From Alphaproteobacteria bacterium (GTDB lineage Bacteria; Pseudomonadota; Alphaproteobacteria; Rhodobacterales; Rhodobacteraceae), in contig JAUIIJ010000001.1 in assembly GCA_030431825.1 (NCBI GenBank), positions 62,001-126,000 on the forward strand: a stretch of 64,000 nucleotides of DNA, written 5' to 3'. The notes under the pieces are model-generated. The model made no database searches. It was not told the origin of the DNA and worked only from the letters and a program-made list of their open reading frames with translations. Within the stretch, counting starts at the first letter, position 1, and each line of letters begins with the position of its first letter. Both the position numbers and the translations under genes were made by a program. Shown one piece after another: positions 23,524 through 33,800 of this stretch.

Positions 23524-24417
23524 TCAGCCGGCGACCGATGCGGAATGGATGCTGGTGATGGTTTTCCCCAGCGTTTCGTTGAACGCCTCGTCCGATTGCC
23601 CGGCCGAAAGCCCCTCGGTCAGCGCGCGCGAGAAGGATGCGATCACGCCGCGATTTTCGCTCAGGCGCGCATTGGCTTCGTCGCGCGAGTAACCGCCGGA
23701 CAAGGCCACGACACGCATCACGCGCGGATGATCGACCAGGGACTCGTAGGTGTTTGCGGTTTCCGGCAGGGTCAGCTTGAGAATGACCTGCTGGTCCTCG
23801 GGGAGGGCATCAAGATGCGCGTGCAACTCGGTGCGCAGGATCTCTTCGGCCCGGGCCTTGTCGCTGATGGTGATGGTGATTTCGGGCTCGATGATCGGAA
23901 TCAGGCCTTTTGCGAGAATCCGGGATGCGACCTCGAATTGCTGCGCCACGATAGCCGCGATCCCGCTTGCCGAGGCCGAGTCGATGACCGAGCGCATCTT
24001 GGTGCCGAAGATGCCCTTGGCCACGGCGCGATCCAGAACCTCCTCCAGGCCCGGCATGGGCTTCATCAGGCGCACGCCATCCGCTTCGTCGGCGAGCCCC
24101 TTGTCGACTTTCAGGAATGGCACAACCGAGCATTTTTCCCAAAGATACTGGGCGGTTGGAATGCCATCGACATCGCGATCCATGGTCTGTTCGAACAGGA
24201 TTGCGCCGATCACCTGATCGCCGGAAAACACCGGTGACGTGATGATGCGGCTGCGCATCTGGTGGATCAGGTCGAACATTTCGGCATCTGAACCATAGGC
24301 GCTTTCTTCAACACCGTAGAGTTTGAGCGCCTTGGGGGTCGAGCCGCCGCTTTGATCGAGCGCCGCGACGAAACCCTTGCCGGAAGTCATCTGTTCGGTT
24401 TGCCGTGTGTTTGCCAT
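23524..24417 (-). CDS. fda: Class I fructose-bisphosphate aldolase
   Basis: Schiff-base type aldolase, 297 residues; splits fructose 1,6-bisphosphate or makes it in gluconeogenesis. Signature pieces: GKGFVAALDQSGGSTPKALKLYGV near the start, GAILFEQTMDRDVDG, VVPFLKVDKGLADE, GTKMRSVIDSAS, IPIIEPEITI, and QQVILKLTLPETANTYESLVDHPRVMRVVALSGGYSRDEAN with the C-terminal phosphate-binding glycines. It follows pgk in the same direction with a 122-base gap. Not related to the zinc-dependent class II enzyme. Gene symbol by function. Confidence 0.92.
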   Translation of the reverse strand: MANTRQTEQMTSGKGFVAALDQSGGSTPKALKLYGVEESAYGSDAEMFDLIHQMRSRIITSPVFSGDQVIGAILFEQTMDRDVDGIPTAQYLWEKCSVVPFLKVDKGLADEADGVRLMKPMPGLEEVLDRAVAKGIFGTKMRSVIDSASASGIAAIVAQQFEVASRILAKGLIPIIEPEITITISDKARAEEILRTELHAHLDALPEDQQVILKLTLPETANTYESLVDHPRVMRVVALSGGYSRDEANARLSENRGVIASFSRALTEGLSAGQSDEAFNETLGKTITSIHSASVAG

Positions 24418-24539
24418 GGGTCGATATACCTTGCTGGTTCTGGCCCACGCGGGGCATTGTCGTCGTTCCGCAGGGGTTTAAAACAGGGGCATGCCGGTTG
24501 CAATTGCGTTAGCGCGAACAGACACCCCGGCTGTCGGGA

Positions 24540-25730
24540 TCAGTGCTGGAGCGCCGCGACGCCGGGCAGGGTCTTGCCCTCCATCCATTCCAGAAAGGCA
24601 CCGCCTGCCGTGGAAATATATGTGAAATCCTGCGCCACACCGGCCTGATTGAGGGCTGCGACCGTGTCACCCCCGCCGGCGACGCTGATCAGTTGCCCGG
24701 CGCGCGTGCGGTCGGCGGCGCTGCGCGCGGCGGCATTGGTGGCGGCGTCAAATGGGGTGATTTCAAACGCCCCCATCGGGCCGTTCCAGATCAGGGTGCG
24801 GGCCGTGTCCAGTACCGCCTCGATCTGCTTCACCGTTTCCGGACCGGCATCCAGAATCATCGCGTCGTCCGGGCATTGATCCGCGGGCACGGTCCGGTTT
24901 TCCGCGCCGGCGCGGAACTCACGCGCGACAACCGCATCGACGGGCAGCAGGATCCTGCAACCGGCGCTGTCCGCCTTTTCCATGATATCGCGCGCGGTGG
25001 CGGTCATGTCGTGTTCGCAGAGCGACTTGCCCACGTTCACGCCCCGTGCGGCGAGAAAGGTGTTGGCCATGCCGCCGCCGATGATCAGGTGGTCCACCTT
25101 TTCCACGAGGTTGCCCAACAGGTCGAGTTTTGTCGAGACCTTGGCACCACCGACGACCGCGGCGACCGGGCGTTCGGGCGTGCCAAGAGCCGCCTCGAGC
25201 GCGGTCAGCTCCGCTTCCATCAACCGCCCGGCGCAAGAGGGCAGCAGGCGCGCGACGCCCTCGGTCGAGGCATGCGCCCGGTGCGCTGCCGAAAAGGCAT
25301 CGTTGCAATAGACATCGCCCAGCTCTGCGAACTCCGCCGCAAGCGCCGGATCGTTCTTTTCCTCGCCCGGCTGGAACCTTGTGTTCTCAAGCAGCAGAAC
25401 CGAGCCATCGGCCATCGCGCCGACCGCCGCCCTGGCCGCATCGCCCCGACAATCGGCGCAGAACGACACCGGCACACCCAGCCCGGCCTCAAGCGCCGGA
25501 ACCAGCGGACGCAGCGACATCTCGGGCACGTGCCGGCCCTTGGGGCGTCCGAAATGCGCGAGCAGCACCGGTTTTCCACCCCTGGAAAGAATATCATCCA
25601 TTGTCGGTTTCAGCCGCCGGATGCGCGTATCATCGGTGACCACGCCATCTTCGACGGGCACGTTGATATCGACCCGAACCAGAACCCGTTTGCCCGCAAT
25701 CTCAATGTTGTCCAGCGTGTTCCAGCTCAT
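24540..25730 (-). CDS. pgk: Phosphoglycerate kinase
   Basis: Converts 1,3-bisphosphoglycerate and ADP to 3-phosphoglycerate and ATP. The 396-residue protein has the complete two-domain structure: [23 protein letters not shown] substrate strand near the N-terminus, [26 protein letters not shown], the nucleotide domain with [36 protein letters not shown], and the C-terminal phosphate loop [16 protein letters not shown]. Transcribed on the minus strand, divergent from the first cyclophilin gene. Nothing unusual. Confidence 0.97.
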   Translation of the reverse strand: MSWNTLDNIEIAGKRVLVRVDINVPVEDGVVTDDTRIRRLKPTMDDILSRGGKPVLLAHFGRPKGRHVPEMSLRPLVPALEAGLGVPVSFCADCRGDAARAAVGAMADGSVLLLENTRFQPGEEKNDPALAAEFAELGDVYCNDAFSAAHRAHASTEGVARLLPSCAGRLMEAELTALEAALGTPERPVAAVVGGAKVSTKLDLLGNLVEKVDHLIIGGGMANTFLAARGVNVGKSLCEHDMTATARDIMEKADSAGCRILLPVDAVVAREFRAGAENRTVPADQCPDDAMILDAGPETVKQIEAVLDTARTLIWNGPMGAFEITPFDAATNAAARSAADRTRAGQLISVAGGGDTVAALNQAGVAQDFTYISTAGGAFLEWMEGKTLPGVAALQH

Positions 25731-25862
25731 CGGTCAATCCCTGTGCCCATTCCAGTTGTCGCGCTTTTTTCTCACATTTCTGCTCATGGTCAATGGTTCA
25801 CTTGGCATTCCCGCCTGCCGGGCTTAGGTATCTGCGCAACACAGCTTGGACAGGAGGGCCAG

Positions 25863-26361
<499 letters not shown>

Positions 26362-26369
<8 letters not shown>

Positions 26370-26910
26370 GCTGGCCGCGCTGCTTGCGCTTGTCGCCAGC
26401 CCTGCGCTGGCCACCGGGCTTCAGGTCGAGATCGAGGGCGAAGGGGCCAACGGCACCGTGGTCATCGACCTGCTGGAAGACGTGGCGCCGGGGCATGTGG
26501 AACAGATCACCGCGCTGGCGTCGGAAGGGGCCTATGACGGCGTGGTCTTTCACCGTGTCATAGACGGTTTCATGGCCCAGACCGGCGATGTGGAATTCGG
26601 CAAGCTGGGTGGCGACATGCGCCGCGCGGGCACCGGCGGTTCGGATCGTCCGGATCTCGCCGCCGAGTTCTCGGATATTCCGTTCGATCGTGGCGTCGTC
26701 GGCATGGCCCGTTCGCAGGATCCCAACAGCGCCAACAGCCAGTTCTTCATCATGTTCGATGAGGGGTATTTCCTGAACGGGGATTATACCGTGATCGGCC
26801 GGGTGACCGACGGCATGGATGTCGTCGACGCGATCAAGCGCGGCGAGGGTCGGAACGGTGCGGTTGTCGGCCAGCCCGACGTGATGAAATCGGTCACCGT
26901 GACCGATTGA
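26362..26910 (+). CDS. Cyclophilin-type peptidylprolyl isomerase, exported
   Basis: A 182-residue cyclophilin that begins with a signal peptide (MHKLAALLALVASPALATG, cleavage probably after ALA at about residue 17), so it acts in the periplasm on outer-membrane and secreted proteins. The core matches the upstream cytosolic copy (VVFHRVIDGFMAQTGDVEFG, ARSQDPNSANSQFFIMFDEGYFLNGDYTVIGRV). The two genes overlap by eight bases and look like a tandem duplication with different targeting. A strong intrinsic terminator follows at 26966-27003. Confidence 0.94.
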
Positions 26911-26965
26911 TACCGCGCCGCTTTGGCGGACATCACCCGACGCATCGCGACGGGTGCAGATGAGA

Positions 26966-27003
26966 ACACGGTTCCGCTGGCTCGCGGAACCGTGTTTTTC
27001 TTT
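26966..27003 (+). terminator. Intrinsic terminator after the cyclophilin pair
   Basis: ACACGGTTCCGC at 26966-26977 pairs perfectly with GCGGAACCGTGT at 26984-26995 (12 bp, 6-base loop TGGCTC) and is followed by TTTTTCTTT. One of the clearest terminators in the window. The remaining DNA to 27196 shows no gene I can support. Confidence 0.85.
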
Positions 27004-27196
27004 AGACTATAATCGAGGGGAGGGGGGGTCGACGATGCGCAACCTGCTTTCGGTCGCTCTCGCGTGCCGAAAGTGGCGGAATCGAGCCTGGCCGACAGCG
27101 GGCCGGGTCAGGTGCTTGCGTCAATCGGCATCCCGATGCAACCAGGGCACGCGTCTGCCTGACGGTGCCCTGCCACTTCTTCGATGATGTATCGGT

Positions 27197-27706
27197 CTAC
27201 GTGGATACCTTGGCGGTGGCCGGGTTGGCGCCCTGCGCCTTGCCCGCACCGCCGGGGTTCAGGGGATCGTCCTGACGCTGGACAGAGCCTTCGAAATGGG
27301 CACCGCTCTCGATGGCGATGGTCTTGTGGATGATGTCGCCTTCGACGCGCGCGGTCGAGGTCAGGCGTACTTTCAGACCGCGAACACGACCAACGATTCG
27401 GCCATTGATCACGACGTCATCCGCCGTCACTTCCCCCTTGATCGTCGCCGTCTCGCCGATCGTCAGCAGGTGCGCGCGAATATCGCCTTCCACCGTGCCT
27501 TCGACCTGGATGTCGCCGGTTGTCTTGAGGTTGCCCGTGATGTGCAGGTCAGACGACAGGGTCGATGCAGGGGGCTTGGCCTTGGGGGCGCTGGCCTTGT
27601 AGTCACCTGTCGATGCGGGTGCGGCGGGGGCCCCTGCAGGAGCCGCCGGTTTCGCCTCATCGGACGTCTTGGAACCTGGCTCGTTTATCTTGCTCTTCGA
27701 AAACAT
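27197..27706 (-). CDS. Bactofilin family cytoskeletal protein
   Basis: A 169-residue polymer-forming protein: a disordered Ala/Pro/Lys N-terminus (residues 1-45), a central beta-helix of about 100 residues in which short repeats carry GDIQVEGTVEGDIRAHLLTIGETATIKGEVTADDVVINGRIVGRVRGLKVRL, and a short disordered tail. Bactofilins form filaments that position wall enzymes. It overlaps the upstream M23 peptidase gene by 50 bases in another frame, a strong sign of joint action, since M23 peptidases are known bactofilin partners (for example in Helicobacter and Hyphomonas). Confidence 0.92.
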   Translation of the reverse strand: MFSKSKINEPGSKTSDEAKPAAPAGAPAAPASTGDYKASAPKAKPPASTLSSDLHITGNLKTTGDIQVEGTVEGDIRAHLLTIGETATIKGEVTADDVVINGRIVGRVRGLKVRLTSTARVEGDIIHKTIAIESGAHFEGSVQRQDDPLNPGGAGKAQGANPATAKVST

Positions 27707-29027
27707 TACTTGCAGCCTTGATGTAGATCATGGGGTTAACAGGTGTGCCGTTTACGCGCACTTCATAGTGCAGATGCGTGCCGGTCACCCGTCCGGTGCT
27801 ACCCATATCAGCAATGTGATCGCCGCGCGAGACCCTTTGGCCCTTCTTCACGCGAATGCGCGAGTTATGCGCATAGTAGGTTTCGATGCCGAAATCGTGC
27901 CTGATCTTGACCAGCCTGCCAAATCCCGATTGCCAGCCCGCATGGGTGACAACGCCGTCTGCGGTAGCGAGGATATCGGTGCCCGCGCGCCCGGCGAAAT
28001 CCGAACCGTTATGCATCCGGCGACCGCCGGTCTTGGGGTCGCGGCGATAGCCGAACCCGCTGGTATAGCGCACGGCATCCCGCACCGGGCTGGCAAAGGG
28101 CGCGCGCTCGGCCGCGATTCGATACATGTTCAAGAGGTCCATCTGCGCAAGGATGCGGTTGGTCCGCAACTCGTCGACAGTCGGTTCATCTTCGCCGCGG
28201 GTGGTAAAGGTGAGGGGGGTCAACGGACCGCCCTGACCGCTATACCCGCGGCGAACCTGCTCGATTATCTTGTCGGTCGGCATGCCTGCCGAGCGGAACA
28301 TCTTGTCCAGCGGCGCGACCGAGATGGTCATCGCCTCTTCGAGCTGGCGGAAAATCTGGTCGTTCTGCTCTTCCTTCAGCTTGAGATCGAGCTCGAGTTC
28401 GGCTGCGCGCTCGATGGCATGCCGGGCGTTCTGCGCGATCTGGTCGCGTTCCTGCGCGGTCTGTGCCAGCGCCTCGGCCATGAAGTTCACGGATGCGGGC
28501 GACACGGCGTCGCCGCTCTGCGTGGTGCCGGGGCTTGCCTGTTCCGCCAGAAGCGTGGCGAGTTCGGTGCGTGCCGCCTCGCGGTCCTTCATGGTGTCGC
28601 GCAGGGTCGACTGGATCACGTCGATACCGGTCTCCAGTTCGCGCCGCTGAGTCTCCGACGCCAGCAGGTCGGATTGCATGATCGAGATCTGGGCAAGCGC
28701 GGCGTTGAAACGCTGCTGGGCGGCCTGCGCCTCTTCTGCGCGCGCGTCGCGTTCCAGCGCGAGGGCGTTCAGACGATCCTGATACATATCCTGATCGCGC
28801 TTGGCCTTTTCGCGGAAGTTGCCCGACCCGATGCTGTCCATCAGCAGCACCGCCGTCGCGATGATCGCCCATGCGACGATTGCCGAGGCGCCGACACCTA
28901 TGAACAGCTGGGTTACCGGACGCAGCCGGACGAAACGCGTGTCCGTATCGGACTTGAGAAATACCCGGCGTTCAGGGAACAGGTGTTCCATCACCGCATG
29001 AATTCTTATCGCAAGCCTTGTCCGCAC
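27657..29027 (-). CDS. M23 (LytM) metallopeptidase with membrane anchor and coiled coil
   Basis: Peptidoglycan DD-endopeptidase family protein, 456 residues from a GTG at 29027. One membrane helix at about residues 42-62 (LFIGVGASAIVAWAIIATAVLLM), a long coiled coil (65-230), and a C-terminal LytM domain with the zinc ligands in RMHNGSDFAGRAGTD and GTHLHYEVRVNG. The frame is open to 29096, but MRTRLAIRIHAVMEH-like starts are typical, and GGGAAGAG lies before the GTG. It reads straight into the bactofilin gene with a 50-base overlap. A scaffold-plus-hydrolase pair for cell shape is likely. Confidence 0.9.
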   Translation of the reverse strand: MRTRLAIRIHAVMEHLFPERRVFLKSDTDTRFVRLRPVTQLFIGVGASAIVAWAIIATAVLLMDSIGSGNFREKAKRDQDMYQDRLNALALERDARAEEAQAAQQRFNAALAQISIMQSDLLASETQRRELETGIDVIQSTLRDTMKDREAARTELATLLAEQASPGTTQSGDAVSPASVNFMAEALAQTAQERDQIAQNARHAIERAAELELDLKLKEEQNDQIFRQLEEAMTISVAPLDKMFRSAGMPTDKIIEQVRRGYSGQGGPLTPLTFTTRGEDEPTVDELRTNRILAQMDLLNMYRIAAERAPFASPVRDAVRYTSGFGYRRDPKTGGRRMHNGSDFAGRAGTDILATADGVVTHAGWQSGFGRLVKIRHDFGIETYYAHNSRIRVKKGQRVSRGDHIADMGSTGRVTGTHLHYEVRVNGTPVNPMIYIKAASNVFEEQDKRARFQDVR

Positions 29028-29248
29028 GCGCTCTTCCCTGATCCATCCCCTTGACGGCTGACGGACCAGAGCCTGGCCACGCGCCTTAGCGGTCACTAAT
29101 CATAGTGTGTCTTTTGGGCAAGTTCCTGCAGAGTGTATCAGGTCGCTGACCGGGAAAACGCGTGGAAACTGGCGAAATCTCGCCGAAATCAATGACCTCG
29201 GGATGTGGCATCGGCAAGGATTTGCCGCCGGGACCGCGGGTGCCCGGA

Positions 29249-30076
29249 TCACGGTGTGTTGTTTTGTCGCTCTGCCAACGGCCAGTAGAAATCAGGCGGA
29301 ATCCCTGCCTCGGCGCGCTTCTCCTCGTTGAAGGGCGGCTTGAGCGGGCCGTGGAAATATCGCTTTACAAGGTCATGAAACACCTCGCGCGGGTCGAGAT
29401 CGTGGCGGCCGCAGAGAAAATGGAACCATTTCGAACCATAGGCGACATGCCCGACCTCTTCGGCATAGATCGTCTCCAGCGCCGACACCGCCTGTTCGAT
29501 CCCGGCCTTGCGGAAGATGTCGATCATGCCGGGCGTGACATCAAGCCCGCGCGCTTCGAGGACCATGGGAACCACGGCGAGGCGACCCATGAAATCCTCT
29601 GCCGTATCCTCGGCGGCGCGCCACATGCCCGCATGGGCGGGCAGCGCGCCGTAATGGCTGCCAAGCGCTTCAAGACAATCGCACATCAGGTTGAAATGCT
29701 TGCTTTCTTCGTCCGCCGCCTTGACCCAGTCATCGTAGAACCCGATCGGCATCGGAATGTCGGTGAAGCGTGCAATGATATCCCAGTGCAGATCGACGGC
29801 GTTCAACTCGATATGCGCAACCGCGTGCAGCAGCGCGATCCGGCCCGCCGGGCTGCCGGGGCGTCGCCGGGGAACGTCGCGCGGGGACAGCAGTTCCGGC
29901 TGCTCCGGTCGTGACGGATGCAGCGGTGCAGAGGCGGTGCCGATGGGAATATCGCTTTCCTGCCCGTGCCGCGTGGCGAACCAGCGCGCCGCGCAGTCAC
30001 GCGACACCCTGGTTTTCTCGCGGCCATCCGCGGTTCGCAGAACCCGGACCGCCATCTGTGCAAGAGTTTCTGTCAC
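29249..30076 (-). CDS. DUF455 ferritin-like family protein
   Basis: A 275-residue DUF455 protein with the ferritin-like helical bundle. Probable iron-ligand residues are in HAVAHIELNAVDLHWD (E and H), DWVKAADEESKHFNLM (E and H), EARGLDVTPGMIDIF, and IYAEEVGHVAYG (E, E and H). The start is a GTG at 30076, with AAAAGGAG nine bases upstream; upstream in-frame sequence is non-coding. Homologues are often fused or linked to tRNA/RNA metabolism genes in alphaproteobacteria, but the reaction is not known. It is an isolated gene between M23 and bcp on the same strand. Confidence 0.88.
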   Translation of the reverse strand: MTETLAQMAVRVLRTADGREKTRVSRDCAARWFATRHGQESDIPIGTASAPLHPSRPEQPELLSPRDVPRRRPGSPAGRIALLHAVAHIELNAVDLHWDIIARFTDIPMPIGFYDDWVKAADEESKHFNLMCDCLEALGSHYGALPAHAGMWRAAEDTAEDFMGRLAVVPMVLEARGLDVTPGMIDIFRKAGIEQAVSALETIYAEEVGHVAYGSKWFHFLCGRHDLDPREVFHDLVKRYFHGPLKPPFNEEKRAEAGIPPDFYWPLAERQNNTP

Positions 30077-30257
30077 GCGTAGGTGCTCCTTTTGGGGATT
30101 GCTGACGATTGTCCGGTTCCGTCCCAGGCCAGTGGCGGACGGGGTCATGCGGTGCCTACGGTAATCGCGGCCGATAGGACAGGACAAAGTCGTGAAACAG
30201 CCGCGCATAGGGCCGCCGGATCGTTACGGCGCTACACGGTGGCATGCGCCGGTTGGT

Positions 30258-30719
30258 CTAGCCCTGCCTGACCGCGGCGAGCACCTCTTCGACATGCCCC
30301 GGAACCTTGACCTTGCGCCATATCCTGCCGATGCGTCCCTCGGCATCGATCAGGACGGTGGTGCGTTCGATGCCCATGAAGGTCTTGCCGTACATCTTTT
30401 TCTCTTTCCACACGCCGTAATCCTCGCAGGTCTGCCCGTGTTCGTCCGAGAGCAACGGCACGGTCAGACCCTGTTTCGCGACAAACTTGTCATGGCTTGC
30501 GAGGCTGTCCTTGGAGATGCCGAACACCAGGGCACCGGCGTCGGTAAAGGCTTGCTGATGTTCCGAAAATCCGATGGATTCCTTGGTGCAGCCCGGCGTA
30601 TTATCGCGGGGATAGAAAAAGAGAACAATCGTCTGTCCGCGCAGATCGGACAGGCGGACGGTGTCGCCCCCGGTACCGGGCAGGGCAAAGTCGGGTGCAG
30701 CGTCGTTAACGTCGGGCAT
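30258..30719 (-). CDS. bcp: Thiol peroxidase, Bcp/PrxQ type
   Basis: Thioredoxin-dependent peroxiredoxin, 153 residues, reduces H2O2 and organic peroxides. The peroxidatic Cys44 is in FFYPRDNTPGCTKES; the usual partner five residues later (CxxxxC of E. coli Bcp) is replaced by Ile49, so the protein is either 1-Cys or uses Cys98 in DEHGQTCEDYG for resolution. GISKDSLASHDKF and the ERTTVLIDAEGRI end are family features. The ATG at 30719 was taken (MPDVNDAAPDF); the frame continues upstream antisense to the AsmA-like gene with no coding meaning. It diverges from that gene. Confidence 0.93.
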   Translation of the reverse strand: MPDVNDAAPDFALPGTGGDTVRLSDLRGQTIVLFFYPRDNTPGCTKESIGFSEHQQAFTDAGALVFGISKDSLASHDKFVAKQGLTVPLLSDEHGQTCEDYGVWKEKKMYGKTFMGIERTTVLIDAEGRIGRIWRKVKVPGHVEEVLAAVRQG

Positions 30720-30803
30720 ATGCGAATTCCATGTGATTGGATCTGGGATGCGAAGGACAATAGGCTTTTGCGGAAAAACGAAAAGGCATGCAGGCCGGTT
30801 TAG

Positions 30804-33800
30804 ATGACCCGCGACCCTGAAAAAGAAGATCCTGCCGGCCGAGAACCGCCGCGTCGCCGTTCGCGCAGGCGCAGGTTCGGTATCTGGTCGGCCGGATTCG
30901 CGACCTTTGCCGCCTTGCTGCTGGGCGGTTTTCTGCTGTGGGGGATCGGGCAGACGCTGACGATGCCCGACTGGCTGCGCAATCGGATCGAGTCGCGGCT
31001 CGAACAGAATCTCGGGGGCCTGCAGATCGCGTTCGGCGGTGTCGAGATGGTGGTCAATCGCGGGTGGCGACCGCGCGTGCGCCTGCGTGACGTCACCCTG
31101 AGCGAAGCCGACGGGCGGCCCATCCTGCAACTTGCCGATGCGCAGGCCAGCCTTGCGATGAGGCCGCTGCTGCGCGGGCGGCTTCAACCCAAGTCGATTT
31201 CGCTGAGCGGGGCCTTCATCAACCTGCGGCGCGAGGCCGGCGGCAGGCTGTCGCTGGCGCTTGGCCAGGACAGAACCGTGGTGCGCGAGGCGGCGACCGT
31301 TGCCGAACTGATCGAGGAATGGGACAGGCGGCTGGTCGCGCCGCCGCTGTCGTCGCTTGTCGCGGTCGAGATGGAATCGCTCACGCTGCGCTATGACGAC
31401 CTGCGGCAGGGGCGCAGCTGGACCCTGGACGGCGGGCGGATCACGCTTGACCGCGACGACGCGGATATCCGCATCGCCGGTGGTTTTTCCCTGCTCAGCG
31501 GCAGAGACAGCGCCGGATCGGTCGAGATGAACTATGCCAGTCGCATCGGCGAGGCGAATGCCGAGCTTGGTGTCGTCGTCTCGAATATCCCGGCGCAGGA
31601 TATCGCGGCGCAATCGGTGGCTCTGGCCTGGCTCGACGTGCTGCGGGCGCCGATTTCGGGCGCCTTGCGGATGAGCGTCGAAAGCGATGGCAGCCTGGGT
31701 CCGCTTTCGGCGACGCTCCAGATCGGCGCGGGCGTGGTGCAGCCGACCGAAGCCACCCGGCCCGTGCCGTTTGACGGGGCTCGAAGCTATTTCACCTATT
31801 CGCCAGCCGAGCAGGTTCTGGTCTTTGACGAGGTGTCGGTGGCAAGCGCCTGGGGCACCGGTTCGGCAGAGGGGCGCGCCTATGTGGATATAGAAGCCGA
31901 TGGGTTCAGGGATCTGATCGGCCAGCTGACCCTGACCGGCCTGTCGCTGAATCCGGACGGTCTCTATGAGGAACCGATCGAGATTTCCCGCGCATCGGCG
32001 GATTTCCGACTCGAACTTGCGCCGTTCCGGCTGACCCTGGGTGACATGCTGATCACGCAAGAGGACAGCCGCCTGCATCTGTCGGGCAGTCTCGACGCCC
32101 ATCCCGAGGGCTGGAAACTGGCGGTCGACGGCAATATGGACCAGCTTGCGCCTGAACGGCTGAAACAGATCTGGCCGGATTTTGCCGCACCAAAGCCGCG
32201 AAAATGGGTGAACGAGAATGTCTCGGGCGGACGGCTCGAGGATATCGGCTTTGCGCTGCGGATCAATCCGGGTGAGCGGCCCGATATCTATCTCGATTTC
32301 ACCTACGAAGAGACCGAGGTCAGGTTTCTCAAGACCATGCCGCCGATTGTCGGCGCCAGCGGGCAGGTCACGATCGTGGATGACCGGTTTGTCGCGACCG
32401 CCACCGCGGGACGGGTCATCGCCGGGCAGGGGGGCGCGCTTGATGTGGCGGGGACGTCCTTCATCATTCCGCAGATGTCGGCCAAGCCGGATACGCCGGC
32501 GGTGGTGCGCGTGCAGGCGGCGGGGTCGGTCACGTCGATCCTGTCGCTGTTGAACCGGCCGCCTCTGGCGGTGCTCAAGGATACGCCGTTGCCGGTCGAC
32601 ATGGCGGACGGAACCGCGCGGCTGGGCGGGACACTGGCCCTGCCGATGAAGCCGAAAGTGCCGTTTGAAGACCTTGAATTCCACCTGCGCGGCGAGATCA
32701 CCGATGTTGCAAGCACGGTTCTGGTTCCGGGGCAGTCCGTGCAGGCGCGGGTGATGGAGATCGTCGGCGATCAGGACGGCATTGCCCTGTCGGGCGCGGG
32801 CAGGATCGGGCCGGTGCCGGTCTCGGTCAGCTGGCAGCAGCCGCTGGGCAGGGATGCGCCCAAGGTCAGCCGGCTTGACGGCTCGATTGAACTGTCAGCC
32901 GCCGTCGTCGAGACCTTCGGGATCGGGCTGCCCGAGGGCAGCGTGTCGGGCAAGGGCAGCGCGACATTCTCGATGCAGTTCGCTGCGGGCAAGCCACCTG
33001 CGCTGACGCTGGAGTCCGATTTGCGGGGGGTGGGGCTGGCCCTGCCACCGCTGGGCTGGGCAAAGCCGGCCCCGGCGACGGGAACCTTGCAGATCAAGGG
33101 CATCGTCGGCGATCGGACCCGGATTGACCGGTTGGTCCTGCAAGCCTCCGGCCTGTCGGCAAACGGGGCGGTCACCAACAAGCAGGGCGGCGGGCTCGAC
33201 CGCGCCCTGATCAGTTCCCTGCGCCTGGGCGACTGGCTCGATGTGGCGGCCGAACTGGTGGGCAGGGGGAGCGCGCCGCCGGATATCCGCGTGCTCAGCG
33301 GTACCCTGGACCTGCGGCGGGCCACGTTCGGCGGCGGATCGGGAGGCGGTGAAAGTGGCCGGATGGACGTCGCGCTTGACCGGTTGCAGATCACCGACGC
33401 GATTTCGCTCACCGATTTTTCCGGCCAGTTCACGACCACGGGCGGGATCAACGGGCCGTTCAGTGGCCGGGTGAACGGCCAGACGCGGGTGTCGGGGCAG
33501 GTCGAGCCGCAATCCGGGCGCAGCGCGGTGCGCCTCCGGTCGGACGATGCCGGTGGTGTCGTGCGGTCCGCAGGATTGCTGACCATGGCAAGGGGCGGAC
33601 AGTTCGACCTGTCGCTGCGCCCCGGTGTGCGCACCGGGGAATTCGACGGAGACCTGAAAATCACCGACACCCAGGTTCACGATGCCCCCGCGATTGCGGC
33701 GCTGCTCAACGCCATCAGCGTTGTGGGCCTGCTGGACGAGATGTCGGGGCAGGGCATCCAGTTTTCCGAGGTCGAGGCCCGGTTCCGGCTCGGGCCGTCC

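Noticed and set aside
24543-25862. Long open frame on + antisense to pgk leading into the cyclophilin gene
   Set aside because: Mirror of the G+C codon bias of pgk; the cyclophilin begins at 25863 with its own ribosome-binding site and family start.
27034-27187. 50-codon frame with a G-rich upstream sequence after the cyclophilin terminator
   Set aside because: Codon pattern is better in another frame that lacks a start, so at most a decayed remnant; no family match.
30720-32684. Open frame on - upstream of bcp, antisense to the AsmA-like gene
   Set aside because: No family similarity, Arg/Pro-rich shadow composition, and bcp has a standard start at 30719.
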